Source: Proteobacteria bacterium SG_bin9
GTDB lineage: Bacteria; Pseudomonadota; Alphaproteobacteria; Rhizobiales; Xanthobacteraceae
Length of the DNA stretch: 25,566 nucleotides
Direction: 5' to 3'
NCBI GenBank assembly: GCA_002083525.1
Contig: LWDM01000020.1
Coordinates: 1-25,566, forward strand
This document shows, one piece after another, positions 12,975-21,564 of the stretch. A model generated the notes under the pieces. It did no database searches. It was not told the DNA's origin and worked only from the letters and a program-made list of their open reading frames with translations. Positions within the stretch are counted from its first letter, which is position 1. Every line of letters starts with the position of its first letter. Both the position numbers and the translations under genes were made by a program.

Positions 12975-14684
12975 ATGTCACGAGTTCATTTCAGGCGCTT
13001 GGGACCAAAGCTCAAAGGCATCCTCGGAATCCGGGGCCGTCTTGTGCTGATGGCGCTGATTCTCGTGGCGCCGATGATGATCGATCGTGTGCGCGTGCTC
13101 GAAGCCACGCGCAGCCAGCAAATCGCTAGCGCCGCCAACGAACTCGCCGTGATCGCGCGCAACAGCGCCGCCGCAGAACGCGAAGTCATCTCGTCGGTCG
13201 AGGCGCTTCTGAAATCGTCCGCATACATCTATTCAGTGGCGTCGCAGGAGGGCCGCGGCTGCGCCATTCTGCGCGCGAGCCTGCGCGTCGATTTGCCGTG
13301 GATCAAGTCTTTGTCCGCCGCGGACACCAACGGCGTCATCAAATGCTCGACCATTTCCGATTTCGTCGGCAACAGCGTCGGTGACCGCCCTTATTTCAAG
13401 ACCGTGGTCGAGACGCATGAATTCGCCATGAGCGACTACGTCATGGGCCGCGGATCGAAGGTGGGCGTGCTCGCGGCGGGTTACCCGACGATGGCATTCG
13501 ACGAGCGCTTTCCCGCCGTGATGGTCGCCAGCATCAATCTCGAGTGGCTCGGCAAGATCATCGCTCTCACCGAGAACCGCCCGGGCCTGCAGGCTTTGCT
13601 GGTGGACCGCCGGGGCACCATCGTTGCCGAACGATCGGAACAGCCGCCGCGCATCGGTCAGCTGATGGATGACCTCCCGGTTCTCGGCATGATCGGCGAT
13701 CGCATGAGCGGTTCGCTGACAATGATGTCGGCGGATGGCGCGAAGAAGATGCTGGCCTTTCACCGCGTGCCGGGCACCGATTTGCGCATGATCGTGCGCA
13801 TCGACGAAGCCGCGATGCTCGCCTCCATCAACAACGACATCCGCAACGCGTACATCCAGCTTGCGATCCTGGTGCTGATGGCGCTCGGCGGCGCCTGGCT
13901 CGCCAGCGAAAGCCTGATCATCCGTCCGATCCGTGCGCTCACCGGCATGGCCCGCCGCTTCGGCCAGGGCGACTGGACCGTGCGCGCGACCCGCAAGAAT
14001 CTGCCGGCCGAGTTCGCGCCGCTGGCGCGCGCCTTCGACACGATGGCGGTGAAGCTCGCCGAACGCGAACGCGACCTCGTTGCATCCAATGATCGCCTCG
14101 TCGTGATGGCGACCAACGATCTCATCTCCGGTCTTGCCAATCGCCGCGGCTTCCAAAGCCGTCTCGACTTCGAGTGGCTCAAGTCCGAGCAGAACGCCGA
14201 GAACCTGGCGCTGTTGATGATCGACGTCGATCACTTCAAGGCCTTCAACGACACCTACGGCCATCCGGAAGGCGACGCATGCCTGAGCCGCGTCGGCGAA
14301 GCGCTCGCCAAGATCGCCGACGAGACCGCCGGTTTTGCGGCCCGCTATGGCGGCGAGGAGTTCGCGCTGCTGTTGCCGCGCACGGACATCACCCAGGCTT
14401 TCATGATCGGCGAGATGGTCCGCGCCCGGATCGCAAGCCTGGCGATTCCGCATACCGGCAGCAATTTCCAGACCGTGACGGTCAGCGTCGGCGTCGCCTT
14501 CACGTTGCCGAACGCCACTCAGATGCCAAACGATCTGGTGGAGGCGGCCGACGCCGCGCTCTATGCCGCCAAGAACCGCGGCCGCAATGCCGTCGTCACG
14601 CACACGTCCGGACTGGGTACCGCAGCCTTCGCGGATGAAGCCCCCGCCACCCCGCGCGACACCTCGATTTCGCTCGCCAGCTAA
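12975..14684 (+). CDS. Membrane diguanylate cyclase with Cache sensor, HAMP and GGDEF domains
   Basis: Predicted c-di-GMP synthase of 569 residues. A first membrane helix (about 21-38) is followed by a periplasmic double-Cache sensor (about 45-285, with the typical DRPYF at 137-141), a second helix (about 293-313), a HAMP linker (314-366) and a GGDEF domain (about 375-540). The active site reads RYGGEEFALLL with GGEEF at 459-463, and the Mg-binding IDVDHFKAFNDTYGH is intact, so catalysis is expected. The inhibitory I-site RxxD is absent: the residues at that place are E-T-A-G. No EAL domain is present, and the sensed ligand is unknown. The ATG at 12975 lacks a strong ribosome-binding site. 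The last 25 residues beyond GGDEF are low-complexity. It ends 123 bp before leuS. Confidence 0.93.
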   Translation: MSRVHFRRLGPKLKGILGIRGRLVLMALILVAPMMIDRVRVLEATRSQQIASAANELAVIARNSAAAEREVISSVEALLKSSAYIYSVASQEGRGCAILRASLRVDLPWIKSLSAADTNGVIKCSTISDFVGNSVGDRPYFKTVVETHEFAMSDYVMGRGSKVGVLAAGYPTMAFDERFPAVMVASINLEWLGKIIALTENRPGLQALLVDRRGTIVAERSEQPPRIGQLMDDLPVLGMIGDRMSGSLTMMSADGAKKMLAFHRVPGTDLRMIVRIDEAAMLASINNDIRNAYIQLAILVLMALGGAWLASESLIIRPIRALTGMARRFGQGDWTVRATRKNLPAEFAPLARAFDTMAVKLAERERDLVASNDRLVVMATNDLISGLANRRGFQSRLDFEWLKSEQNAENLALLMIDVDHFKAFNDTYGHPEGDACLSRVGEALAKIADETAGFAARYGGEEFALLLPRTDITQAFMIGEMVRARIASLAIPHTGSNFQTVTVSVGVAFTLPNATQMPNDLVEAADAALYAAKNRGRNAVVTHTSGLGTAAFADEAPATPRDTSISLAS

Positions 14685-14807
14685 GCCCTTTTGCCACGTT
14701 CGAACGGCTCGCGGGCGTTGACCCGCCGATGCCTTTTGTGGCCTAGTCTGCGGCCAAAATCGGCGCATACGATTTGCGCTAACCCACTGGCGGATCGACA
14801 CTTTTCC

Positions 14808-17438
14808 ATGACGACGCAACGCTATAACGCCCGCGAATCCGAGCCGCGCTGGCAGAAGATCTGGGACGAGCGCGAAATCTTCGCGACCAAGAACGACGAT
14901 CCGCGCGACAAATACTACGTGCTGGAGATGTTTCCGTACCCGTCGGGACGCATCCACATGGGCCACGTCCGCAACTATGCGATGGGCGACGTGGTCGCGC
15001 GTTACAAGCGCGCCAAGGGCTTCAACGTGTTGCACCCGATGGGCTGGGACGCCTTCGGCATGCCGGCGGAAAACGCGGCGATGGCCAACAAGGTTCACCC
15101 GAAGGCGTGGACCTACGAAAACATCGCCACCATGAAGAAGCAGCTGAAGTCGATGGGCTTGTCCCTCGACTGGAGCCGCGAGATCGCGACCTGCGATCCG
15201 TCCTACTACAAGCATCAGCAGTCGATGTTCCTCGACTTCCTCAAAGCTGGCCTCGCCGAGCGCAAACTCGGACGCGTCAACTGGGACCCGGTCGATCAAA
15301 CCGTGCTCGCCAACGAGCAGGTGATCGACGGCCGCGGCTGGCGCTCGGGCGCCGAAGTCGAACAGCGTGAGATGATGCAGTGGTACTTCGCCATCACGAA
15401 GTTTTCCGACGATCTGCTCGACCAGCTCGACACGCTGACCCGCTGGCCCGAGAAGGTCCGCGTCATGCAGCAGAAGTGGATCGGCCGCTCCGAAGGCTTG
15501 GCCGTGCGCTTCGCGCTCGATGCGGACACCACGCCGCGCGGCGAGCGCGAGCTCGAGGTGTTCACCACACGGCCGGACACATTGTTCGGCGCCAAGTTCA
15601 TGGCGCTGTCGCCCGATCATCCGCTCGCGGCCGCCGCGGCGGCGAAGAATCCGGCGCTGGCGGAGTTCATCGCCGCTTGCAAACGCTCGGGCACCGCAGC
15701 GCAGATCATCGAGACGGCCGAGAAGCAGGGCTTCGACACCGGCATCCGCGCCATCCATCCGTTCGATCCGTCGTGGCAGATCCCGGTTTATGTCGCCAAC
15801 TTCGTGCTGATGACCTACGGCACCGGCGCCATCTTCGGCTGTCCGGCGCACGATCAGCGCGACCTCGACTTCGTCAACAAGTACAGGCTCGGCAACACGC
15901 CTGTCGTCTGTCCGGAAGGACAGGACCCCGCAACATTTGTCATCACCGACACCGCCTATGACGGCGAAGGCAAGATGATCAACTCGCGCTTCCTCGACGG
16001 CATGACCATCGCTGACGCCAAAGAAGAAGTCGCCAAGCGGCTTGAGCGCGAGACCGTCGGCAACCGGCCGGTGGCAGAGCGCCAGATCAACTTCCGCCTG
16101 CGGGACTGGGGTATCTCGCGCCAGCGCTACTGGGGTTGTCCGATCCCGGTGATCCACTGCGAGGCCTGCGGCATCGTGCCGGTGCCGGCGGCCGAGCTGC
16201 CGGTGAAACTGCCCGACGACGTTAGCTTCGATCGTCCCGGCAATCCGCTGCTGCGCCACGATGCCTGGCGCAACGTCCCGTGCCCGACGTGCGGCAAGCC
16301 CGCCCATCGCGAAACCGACACGATGGACACGTTCGTCGACTCGTCCTGGTACTTCATCCGCTTCACCGATCCATGGAATGCGGATGCGCCGACAACGCGC
16401 AGCGTTGTCGATCGCATGCTGCCGGTCGATCAGTACATCGGCGGCGTCGAGCACGCGATCCTGCATCTGCTGTACAGCCGTTTCTTCACCCGCGCGATGA
16501 AGATCACCGGCCATGTCGCGCTGGACGAGCCGTTCGACGGCATGTTCACGCAGGGCATGGTGGTGCACGAAACCTATCGCAAGCCGAATGGCGAGTGGGT
16601 CACGCCGGCCGAGATCAAGATCACGACCACCGGCGACAAGCGCAGCGCGGCACTGCTCTCGAACGGCGAAGCGATCGAGATCGGTCCGATCGAAAAGATG
16701 TCGAAGTCGAAGCGCAACACTGTCGACCCCGACGACATCATCGAGACCTACGGCGCCGATACCGCGCGCTGGTTCATGCTGTCGGACTCGCCGCCGGATC
16801 GCGACGTGATCTGGAGCGAGGAAGGCGTGCAGGGCGCGACCCGTTTCGTGCAGCGCATGTGGCGTCTGGTGTCGACGGCGGCGCCGCTGCTTCCCGCGCC
16901 CGGCACGAACGTTGACCCGGCCAACGAAGCCGCCAAAGCACTGCGCACCGTCGCCCATCAAACCCTGTCGGATGTCGCTACCGGTATCGAGCGCCTGCGT
17001 TTCAACACCGCGATCGCCAAGCTCTACAGCTTTGTTGGCGCGCTGGCCGATGTGGTGGACGATCCGAAGAAGCCGCTCGCGTCGGATCCGGCGCTCGCCG
17101 CCGCGGCGCGCGAGGCTTTTGACATCCTGGTCCGGCTGATTGCCCCGATGATGCCGCATCTTGCTGAAGAATGCTGGGCGACGCTCGGTCATCAGGGACT
17201 GGTATCGCAGGCCGCCTGGCCCGAGGTAGAGGCCGCTTTACTTGTCTCCGATACCTTGACGCTGCCGGTGCAGGTCAACGGCAAGAAGCGAGGGGACATT
17301 GTGATCGGCCGGAATGCCTCGAATCAGGAAATTGAGACTGCCGTTTTGGCCCTCGATGCGGTAAAGACTGCCCTGAACGGCAAGCCGGTGCGCAAAGTTA
17401 TCGTGGTGCCGCAAAGGATTGTGAATGTTGTGGGGTAA
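14808..17438 (+). CDS. leuS: Leucyl-tRNA synthetase
   Basis: Class I aminoacyl-tRNA synthetase charging tRNA-Leu, 876 residues from the ATG at 14808. It shows the HIGH motif as HMGH (50-53, in PYPSGRIHMGHVRNY) and KMSKS (630-634). The CP1 editing domain has TTRPDTLFG and GTGAIFGCPAHDQRDLDF with its conserved Asp. A Cys4 zinc-knuckle pair, CEAC and CPTC, precedes DTMDTFVDSSWYF. The anticodon-binding and C-terminal domains are complete. An in-frame TTG at 14691 would add 39 residues that do not look like the family, whereas MTTQRYNARESEPRWQKIW is the expected N-terminus. It overlaps lptE by 14 bp, which suggests translational coupling in a leuS-lptE-holA operon. Confidence 0.98.
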   Translation: MTTQRYNARESEPRWQKIWDEREIFATKNDDPRDKYYVLEMFPYPSGRIHMGHVRNYAMGDVVARYKRAKGFNVLHPMGWDAFGMPAENAAMANKVHPKAWTYENIATMKKQLKSMGLSLDWSREIATCDPSYYKHQQSMFLDFLKAGLAERKLGRVNWDPVDQTVLANEQVIDGRGWRSGAEVEQREMMQWYFAITKFSDDLLDQLDTLTRWPEKVRVMQQKWIGRSEGLAVRFALDADTTPRGERELEVFTTRPDTLFGAKFMALSPDHPLAAAAAAKNPALAEFIAACKRSGTAAQIIETAEKQGFDTGIRAIHPFDPSWQIPVYVANFVLMTYGTGAIFGCPAHDQRDLDFVNKYRLGNTPVVCPEGQDPATFVITDTAYDGEGKMINSRFLDGMTIADAKEEVAKRLERETVGNRPVAERQINFRLRDWGISRQRYWGCPIPVIHCEACGIVPVPAAELPVKLPDDVSFDRPGNPLLRHDAWRNVPCPTCGKPAHRETDTMDTFVDSSWYFIRFTDPWNADAPTTRSVVDRMLPVDQYIGGVEHAILHLLYSRFFTRAMKITGHVALDEPFDGMFTQGMVVHETYRKPNGEWVTPAEIKITTTGDKRSAALLSNGEAIEIGPIEKMSKSKRNTVDPDDIIETYGADTARWFMLSDSPPDRDVIWSEEGVQGATRFVQRMWRLVSTAAPLLPAPGTNVDPANEAAKALRTVAHQTLSDVATGIERLRFNTAIAKLYSFVGALADVVDDPKKPLASDPALAAAAREAFDILVRLIAPMMPHLAEECWATLGHQGLVSQAAWPEVEAALLVSDTLTLPVQVNGKKRGDIVIGRNASNQEIETAVLALDAVKTALNGKPVRKVIVVPQRIVNVVG

Positions 17439-17985
17439 ATCCGGATTGCAGGCCGCCGTGCGGATGGTTGCCGTCGTTGCGATGGCTGCGGCACTGGCCG
17501 GCTGTTTCCGCCCGCTCTATGCCGAGCCCCCACCGGGCGCCGGACCGGGCGTCCGTGACAGGCTCGCCGGCGTCGAGGTTCCGCCGCTCAACCTTCCGCA
17601 GGGAACGCGCGAAGCGCGGGTCGGGCAAGAAATCCGCAACGCGCTGATGTTCAATCTCTACGGCACAGCCGTTGGCGCGCCGCCGACTCACAAGCTGGAA
17701 ATGAAAATCAGGGCCAGCCGCGTGACCGTGATCGTCGATCCGACCACGGGCCGCGCCGACAACGAAAACTACGGCATCGATGCCAGCTATGCGCTGAAGG
17801 ACATCATCACCAACAAGATCGTCATCACCGGCGAAGCCTCGTCGCGCGTGTCCTACGATATTCCGGGCCAGGAACAGCGCTTCGCCCGTAGCCGCGCCTT
17901 CCGCGATGCTGAAGATCGCGCCGCCAAGGGTATCGCCGGTCAGATCAACGAGCGTTTGGCGTCGTACTTCGCATCCGGCATCTGA
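17425..17985 (+). CDS. lptE: LPS-assembly lipoprotein LptE
   Basis: Outer-membrane lipoprotein that plugs the LptD barrel and helps insert lipopolysaccharide at the cell surface. The 186-residue precursor has a signal peptide ending in the lipobox LAGC, with lipidated C27, followed by FRPLY, a motif common to this family. The rest (40-186) is the small LptE alpha/beta domain, here poorly conserved as usual, with ASYALKDIITNKIVITGEASSRVSYD. The start is backed by AAAGGA 6 nt upstream and lies inside the leuS 3' end (14-bp overlap). The leuS-lptE-holA order is standard for proteobacteria and supports the assignment. Confidence 0.93.
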   Translation: MLWGKSGLQAAVRMVAVVAMAAALAGCFRPLYAEPPPGAGPGVRDRLAGVEVPPLNLPQGTREARVGQEIRNALMFNLYGTAVGAPPTHKLEMKIRASRVTVIVDPTTGRADNENYGIDASYALKDIITNKIVITGEASSRVSYDIPGQEQRFARSRAFRDAEDRAAKGIAGQINERLASYFASGI

Positions 17986-18003
17986 ACCCGCGTGTGACGC
18001 GAG

Positions 18004-19038
18004 ATGGTCGCACTTCGCGGACGAGAGATCGACGCCTACCTCGCCAAGCCTGACAACGCACGCCCGATCGTCCTGCTTTACGGTCCGGACGCCGGCCTCG
18101 TGCGCGAGCGCGCCGATGCGCTGGCGAATTCCGCCGTCGACGATCCGAACGATCCGTTTTCGATGGTGCGCATCGACGGCGACGAACTCGCCTCCGAACC
18201 CTCGCGCCTTGTCGACGAGGCGATGACGGTGCCGCTGTTCGGCGGCCGGCGCGCCATCCGCGTCAAAGCCGGATCGCGCAGCTTCGCCAGCGGCGTCGAG
18301 ACCTTGACGGAAATGACGCTGAAGGATTGCCGCATCGTCATCGAGGCCGGCGAATTGCGCCCCGATGCGCCGCTGCGCAAGGCCTGCGAGAAAGCCAAGA
18401 ACGCGGTGGCCATCGGCTGCTATCCGGACGGCGAACGCGATCTTGCAAAGCTGATCGACGACGAGCTGCGCGCCTCGGATTTGCGGATCGCACCGGACGC
18501 GCGTGCGACGCTCATCGCCCTGCTCGGCGGCGACCGGCAGGCCTCGCGCAACGAAATTCGCAAGCTCGCGCTCTATGCCCACGGCAAGCGCGAGGTGACG
18601 CTGGACGATATCGAAGCGATCGTCACCGACGCATCCGGCCTCGCACTCGATCCGATCGTCGACGGCGCCTTCGCCGGGCGCACCGCCGATGTGGAAGTCA
18701 CCTTCCGCAAGGCGATGGCTTCGGGCGTCTATCCGGGCATGATCATCATGTCGGCACAGCGCCACGCGGCGCTGCTGTACAAGGCCGCGCTCTCCGTTGA
18801 AGAAGGCACGCCGGCGGCGGCGATTGTCGACAGTGCGTTTCCGCGTCTGCACTTCTCGCGCAAGGGCGCGGTCGAAACCGCGCTGCGCAACCTGAGCGCC
18901 GACAAGTTGGCCCAGATCATTCAACAACTCGCCACCGCAGCCTACGACATGCGCAAGCAAACATCGCTGGCGCCGGCCATTGCGCAACGGGCCCTTCTGG
19001 CGATTGCCGCGAACGCACGGCGGCGCGGGACGCCTTAG
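18004..19038 (+). CDS. holA: DNA polymerase III delta subunit
   Basis: Clamp-loader subunit that opens the beta sliding clamp. The 344 residues match the family (E. coli HolA 343). The N-terminal RarA-like AAA+ fold contains PIVLLYGPDAGLVRERADALA but no functional Walker A lysine, as is normal for delta. The middle region has the PLFGGRRAIRV clamp-contact segment. The C-terminal collar domain ends KQTSLAPAIAQRALLAIAANARRRG. The ATG at 18004 follows lptE by 18 bp. The TAG stop overlaps the stop of the convergent parB by 4 bp. Confidence 0.95.
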   Translation: MVALRGREIDAYLAKPDNARPIVLLYGPDAGLVRERADALANSAVDDPNDPFSMVRIDGDELASEPSRLVDEAMTVPLFGGRRAIRVKAGSRSFASGVETLTEMTLKDCRIVIEAGELRPDAPLRKACEKAKNAVAIGCYPDGERDLAKLIDDELRASDLRIAPDARATLIALLGGDRQASRNEIRKLALYAHGKREVTLDDIEAIVTDASGLALDPIVDGAFAGRTADVEVTFRKAMASGVYPGMIIMSAQRHAALLYKAALSVEEGTPAAAIVDSAFPRLHFSRKGAVETALRNLSADKLAQIIQQLATAAYDMRKQTSLAPAIAQRALLAIAANARRRGTP

Positions 19039-19916
19039 CGTCCGCGCTCCAGCCGGTTCAGAATCTCGTCGAGCTGATCGAGATCGCGATAGTTGATCTG
19101 CACCACGCCGCCGGGATCGCGATGGGTCACGCTGACCTTGAGACCGAGCGCATCGCTGATCCGCTTCTCCAGCGCAACCGTATCGGCGTCCTTTTCGATC
19201 TTGCCGGCACGCGCCTTCTGCGGCGCCCGCTCCGGCACACCAGCCTCATGCGCCAGCGCCTCGACCTGACGCACGTTGAGGTTCTCGTCGATGATCCGCT
19301 TCACCAGCGGCTGCCAGTCGGCGACGCCGATCAGCGCGCGTGCATGGCCGATCGTCAGCTTGCCCTCGGCGAGATGGCCCTGCACCTCGTCCGGCAGCTT
19401 GGTCAGACGCATCATGTTGGCGACATGGCTGCGGCTCTTGCCGACGATGCGCGCGACATCTTCGGCGCTGCGTTTGAAGTCGGTCATCAGCGCGTGATAG
19501 CCCTGCGCTTCTTCGATCGGATTGAGGTCCGAACGCTGCACGTTTTCGATGATCGCGATTTCGAGCGCATCGGCATCGCTGACGTCGTTGATCACCACCG
19601 GAACGTCGTGCAGGCCCGCGCGCTGCGACGCGCGCCAGCGCCGCTCGCCGGCGATGATCTCGTAGCGATCGTTCTGTCCTTTGACCGGACGCACCACGAT
19701 CGGCTGAATGACGCCGTGCTCCTTGATCGACGCTGACAGTTCATCCAGCTCGGCGTCGGAGAAGGCGCGGCGCGGGTTGCGCGCATTGGCTTTGAGAAAC
19801 TCGATCGGCACCCGGCGCGGTGCGGCGCGTGGCCGCTCCACATGCGCGGCCTCACCGCCGACATCGCCGATCAGGCTCGCAAGTCCCCGGCCCAATCGCG
19901 AACGCTCTTCGGCCAT
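19035..19916 (-). CDS. parB: Chromosome-partitioning protein ParB
   Basis: CTP-dependent DNA clamp that loads at parS and spreads to form the segregation complex moved by ParA. The 293-residue protein starts MAEERSRLGRGLASLIGD. The Arg-rich LGRGL patch near the N-terminus is the usual ParA-interacting region. The CTP-binding motif GERRWRAS is at 90-97 and the ENVQRSDLNPIEEA motif at 124-137. The helix-turn-helix EDVARIVGKSRSHVANMMRLTKLP recognises parS, and the C-terminal dimerisation domain ends QINYRDLDQLDEILNRLERG. The start at 19916 is fixed by AAAGGAGA 6 nt upstream; a longer frame up to 19967 has no family support. It is 88 bp downstream of parA and probably co-transcribed. Confidence 0.98.
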   Translation of the reverse strand: MAEERSRLGRGLASLIGDVGGEAAHVERPRAAPRRVPIEFLKANARNPRRAFSDAELDELSASIKEHGVIQPIVVRPVKGQNDRYEIIAGERRWRASQRAGLHDVPVVINDVSDADALEIAIIENVQRSDLNPIEEAQGYHALMTDFKRSAEDVARIVGKSRSHVANMMRLTKLPDEVQGHLAEGKLTIGHARALIGVADWQPLVKRIIDENLNVRQVEALAHEAGVPERAPQKARAGKIEKDADTVALEKRISDALGLKVSVTHRDPGGVVQINYRDLDQLDEILNRLERGR

Positions 19917-19920
19917 CGCC

Positions 19921-19928
19921 GTCTCCTT
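19921..19928 (-). promoter_or_regulatory. Strong ribosome-binding site of parB
   Basis: On the minus strand the leader reads AAAGGAGAC before GGCGATG, an almost perfect Shine-Dalgarno at good spacing. It decides the parB start at 19916. Confidence 0.8.
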
Positions 19929-20004
19929 TGGACTCAACTCTTCACTCTTCCGCGAAAGCAGCCTCATTGGATCACACCCGATCTAACAGAAATGCGTTTA
20001 GGTC

Positions 20005-20862
20005 TCAGTGCGTGCGCAGTTCGCGTTCGCGCTGGATCACTTCGGTCGCGAGCTTCAGATACGCCTCGCTACCGACGCACTTCAGGTCATAGACCAGGAC
20101 GGGTTTGCCGTAAGACGGTGCTTCCGAGATACGCACGTTACGCGGGATCATGGTGTCGTAGACCTTCGCGCCCATGAACTGCCGCACGTCGGCGACAACC
20201 TGGTTCGAGAGGTTGTTGCGCGAGTCGAACATTGTCAGCACGATGCCGTGGATCGACAGGTTCGGGTTGAGCGTGGTGCGCACCTGCTCCACCGTCTGCA
20301 GCAACTGCGACAAACCTTCGAGCGCGAAGAACTCGCACTGCAGCGGCACCAGGATCGCGTGCGACGCGGCCATCGCGTTGACCGTGAGAAGATTGAGCGA
20401 CGGCGGGCAATCAATCAGCACGTAGGTATAGTCGGCGCCGGGCGCTGCGTTGGCGTTCAACTCGGCGATCGCATCGCGCAGGCGGAAGGCGCGGTCACGG
20501 GTATGGCCGAGCTCAAGCTCGAGGCCGGACAGATCCATGGTCGAGGCCGCGATATGCAGCCGCGGCACAGCCGTCTCGACGATCGCTTCGCGCAGCGCGG
20601 CTTCGCCGATCAGCACGTCATAGGTCGAGCAGTTGCGGGTGCGGCGGTCGATGCCGAGGCCGGTCGAGGCGTTGCCCTGCGGATCAAGGTCGACGATCAG
20701 CACGCGCTCGCCGATTGCGGCCAGAGCGGTACCCAGATTGATCGCGGTCGTGGTCTTACCGACGCCACCCTTCTGGTTGGCCAGTGAAATGATGCGCGGA
20801 TGGCCTGCATCATGCGCATCGTGACCTGTATCCATTTGATTAGACTGCTGATTATCGTTCAT
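20005..20862 (-). CDS. parA: Chromosome-partitioning ATPase ParA
   Basis: Deviant-Walker ATPase whose nucleoid-bound gradient pulls ParB-parS complexes. The 285-residue protein has the deviant Walker A KGGVGKTTT at 31-39, the signature lysine K31, switch I DLDPQGNASTGLG, Walker B YVLIDCPPSLNLLT, and the RNVRISEAPSYGKPV motif of chromosomal ParA/Soj. About 22 residues of poorly conserved, Asn/Gln/His/Asp-rich sequence precede the core. The ATG at 20862 sits 3 bp after the rsmG stop, but a later in-frame ATG at 20835 is possible. Neither has a clear Shine-Dalgarno, so translation is probably coupled to rsmG. Expressed in the mnmG-rsmG-parA-parB operon. Confidence 0.97.
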   Translation of the reverse strand: MNDNQQSNQMDTGHDAHDAGHPRIISLANQKGGVGKTTTAINLGTALAAIGERVLIVDLDPQGNASTGLGIDRRTRNCSTYDVLIGEAALREAIVETAVPRLHIAASTMDLSGLELELGHTRDRAFRLRDAIAELNANAAPGADYTYVLIDCPPSLNLLTVNAMAASHAILVPLQCEFFALEGLSQLLQTVEQVRTTLNPNLSIHGIVLTMFDSRNNLSNQVVADVRQFMGAKVYDTMIPRNVRISEAPSYGKPVLVYDLKCVGSEAYLKLATEVIQRERELRTH

Positions 20863-20865
20863 TGG

Positions 20866-21549
20866 TTACGCCCGCGCTGCTGCGGCATTGCTGCGCCGCA
20901 CAATTTGTTTGATTTCTACCACCCAGCCATCGCCCGTCAGGCTGGGGTGGAGCTTTGGCTCAATATTCCAATACTTAGTAGCTTCCGTCAATTCGGAGTC
21001 TACATCTTGTCCCTTGAGAAACAGTGCCTGCGCGCCCTGTTTCACAGCTGGCTCTGCAAACCCGAGCAATAGATGTAGCGGAGCCAGCGCCCGCGCGGTG
21101 ACGCAATCCACAGCGCCAGTCACGCTGTCCCCGAAATTCTCGATATCCTTCGCGTGGATCTGTGCACTTCCACCGGCAACACGAACCGCCTCGCGCAGGA
21201 ACGCGGCCTTCTTGCCATTGCGCTCCACCATGTGGACCACGCCGCCGGCGTCCTTCATCGCGCAAGCCAATACGACGCCGGGAAAACCGCCGCCGCTGCC
21301 GAAGTCGAGCCAGGTCTTCGCCGTCGGCGCGAGCGACAGAAGCTGCAACGAGTCGGAGATATGCCGGGTCCATAAATTCGGTAGCGTCGAGGGCGCCACC
21401 AGGTTGGTGGTCGCCTGCCACTCCAGCAGCAGCGCGACGTAGCGATCGAGCCGTGCCTCCATTTCACGTGAAACGGGCGTGAGCTTCAGCGCCGCGGCTT
21501 TGTCCGCGGTGAGATCGATCGCCGGATTTTGCATCGCTGATTTCGCCAT
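20866..21549 (-). CDS. rsmG: 16S rRNA (guanine527-N7) methyltransferase RsmG
   Basis: SAM-dependent methyltransferase (formerly GidB) that methylates G527 of 16S rRNA. In many bacteria its loss confers low-level streptomycin resistance. The 227-residue protein has the NLVAPSTLPNLWTRHISDSLQL segment and SAM motif I WLDFGSGGGFPGVVLA, followed by MVERNGKKAAFLREAVR and the VTARALAPLHLLLGFAEP motif. The ATG at 21549 has AAGGA about 6 nt upstream. It follows mnmG by 15 bp and precedes parA by 3 bp. A degenerate parS-like sequence is embedded in codons for PVSREM near residue 28. Confidence 0.97.
   Translation of the reverse strand: MAKSAMQNPAIDLTADKAAALKLTPVSREMEARLDRYVALLLEWQATTNLVAPSTLPNLWTRHISDSLQLLSLAPTAKTWLDFGSGGGFPGVVLACAMKDAGGVVHMVERNGKKAAFLREAVRVAGGSAQIHAKDIENFGDSVTGAVDCVTARALAPLHLLLGFAEPAVKQGAQALFLKGQDVDSELTEATKYWNIEPKLHPSLTGDGWVVEIKQIVRRSNAAAARA
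21460..21475. promoter_or_regulatory. Degenerate parS-like site inside rsmG
   Basis: CATTTCACGTGAAACG keeps the central TTTCACGTGAAAC and matches the 16-bp parS consensus at 13 of 16 positions; only the outer bases 1, 2 and 16 differ. It lies in the rsmG coding sequence. Confidence 0.6.
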
Positions 21550-21564
21550 CCGCGTCCTTGCGGT

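Noticed and set aside
14691..14807. N-terminal extension of leuS from a TTG at 14691
   Set aside because: The added residues are not family-like, and the conserved N-terminus begins at the ATG at 14808. The stretch is more likely leuS promoter and leader.
13233..17192. Very long open frame (about 1300 codons) antisense to the diguanylate cyclase and leuS
   Set aside because: It runs antisense across two well-identified genes and has an Arg/His/Asp-rich composition with no domain. This is the usual mirror effect of strong GC third-position bias.
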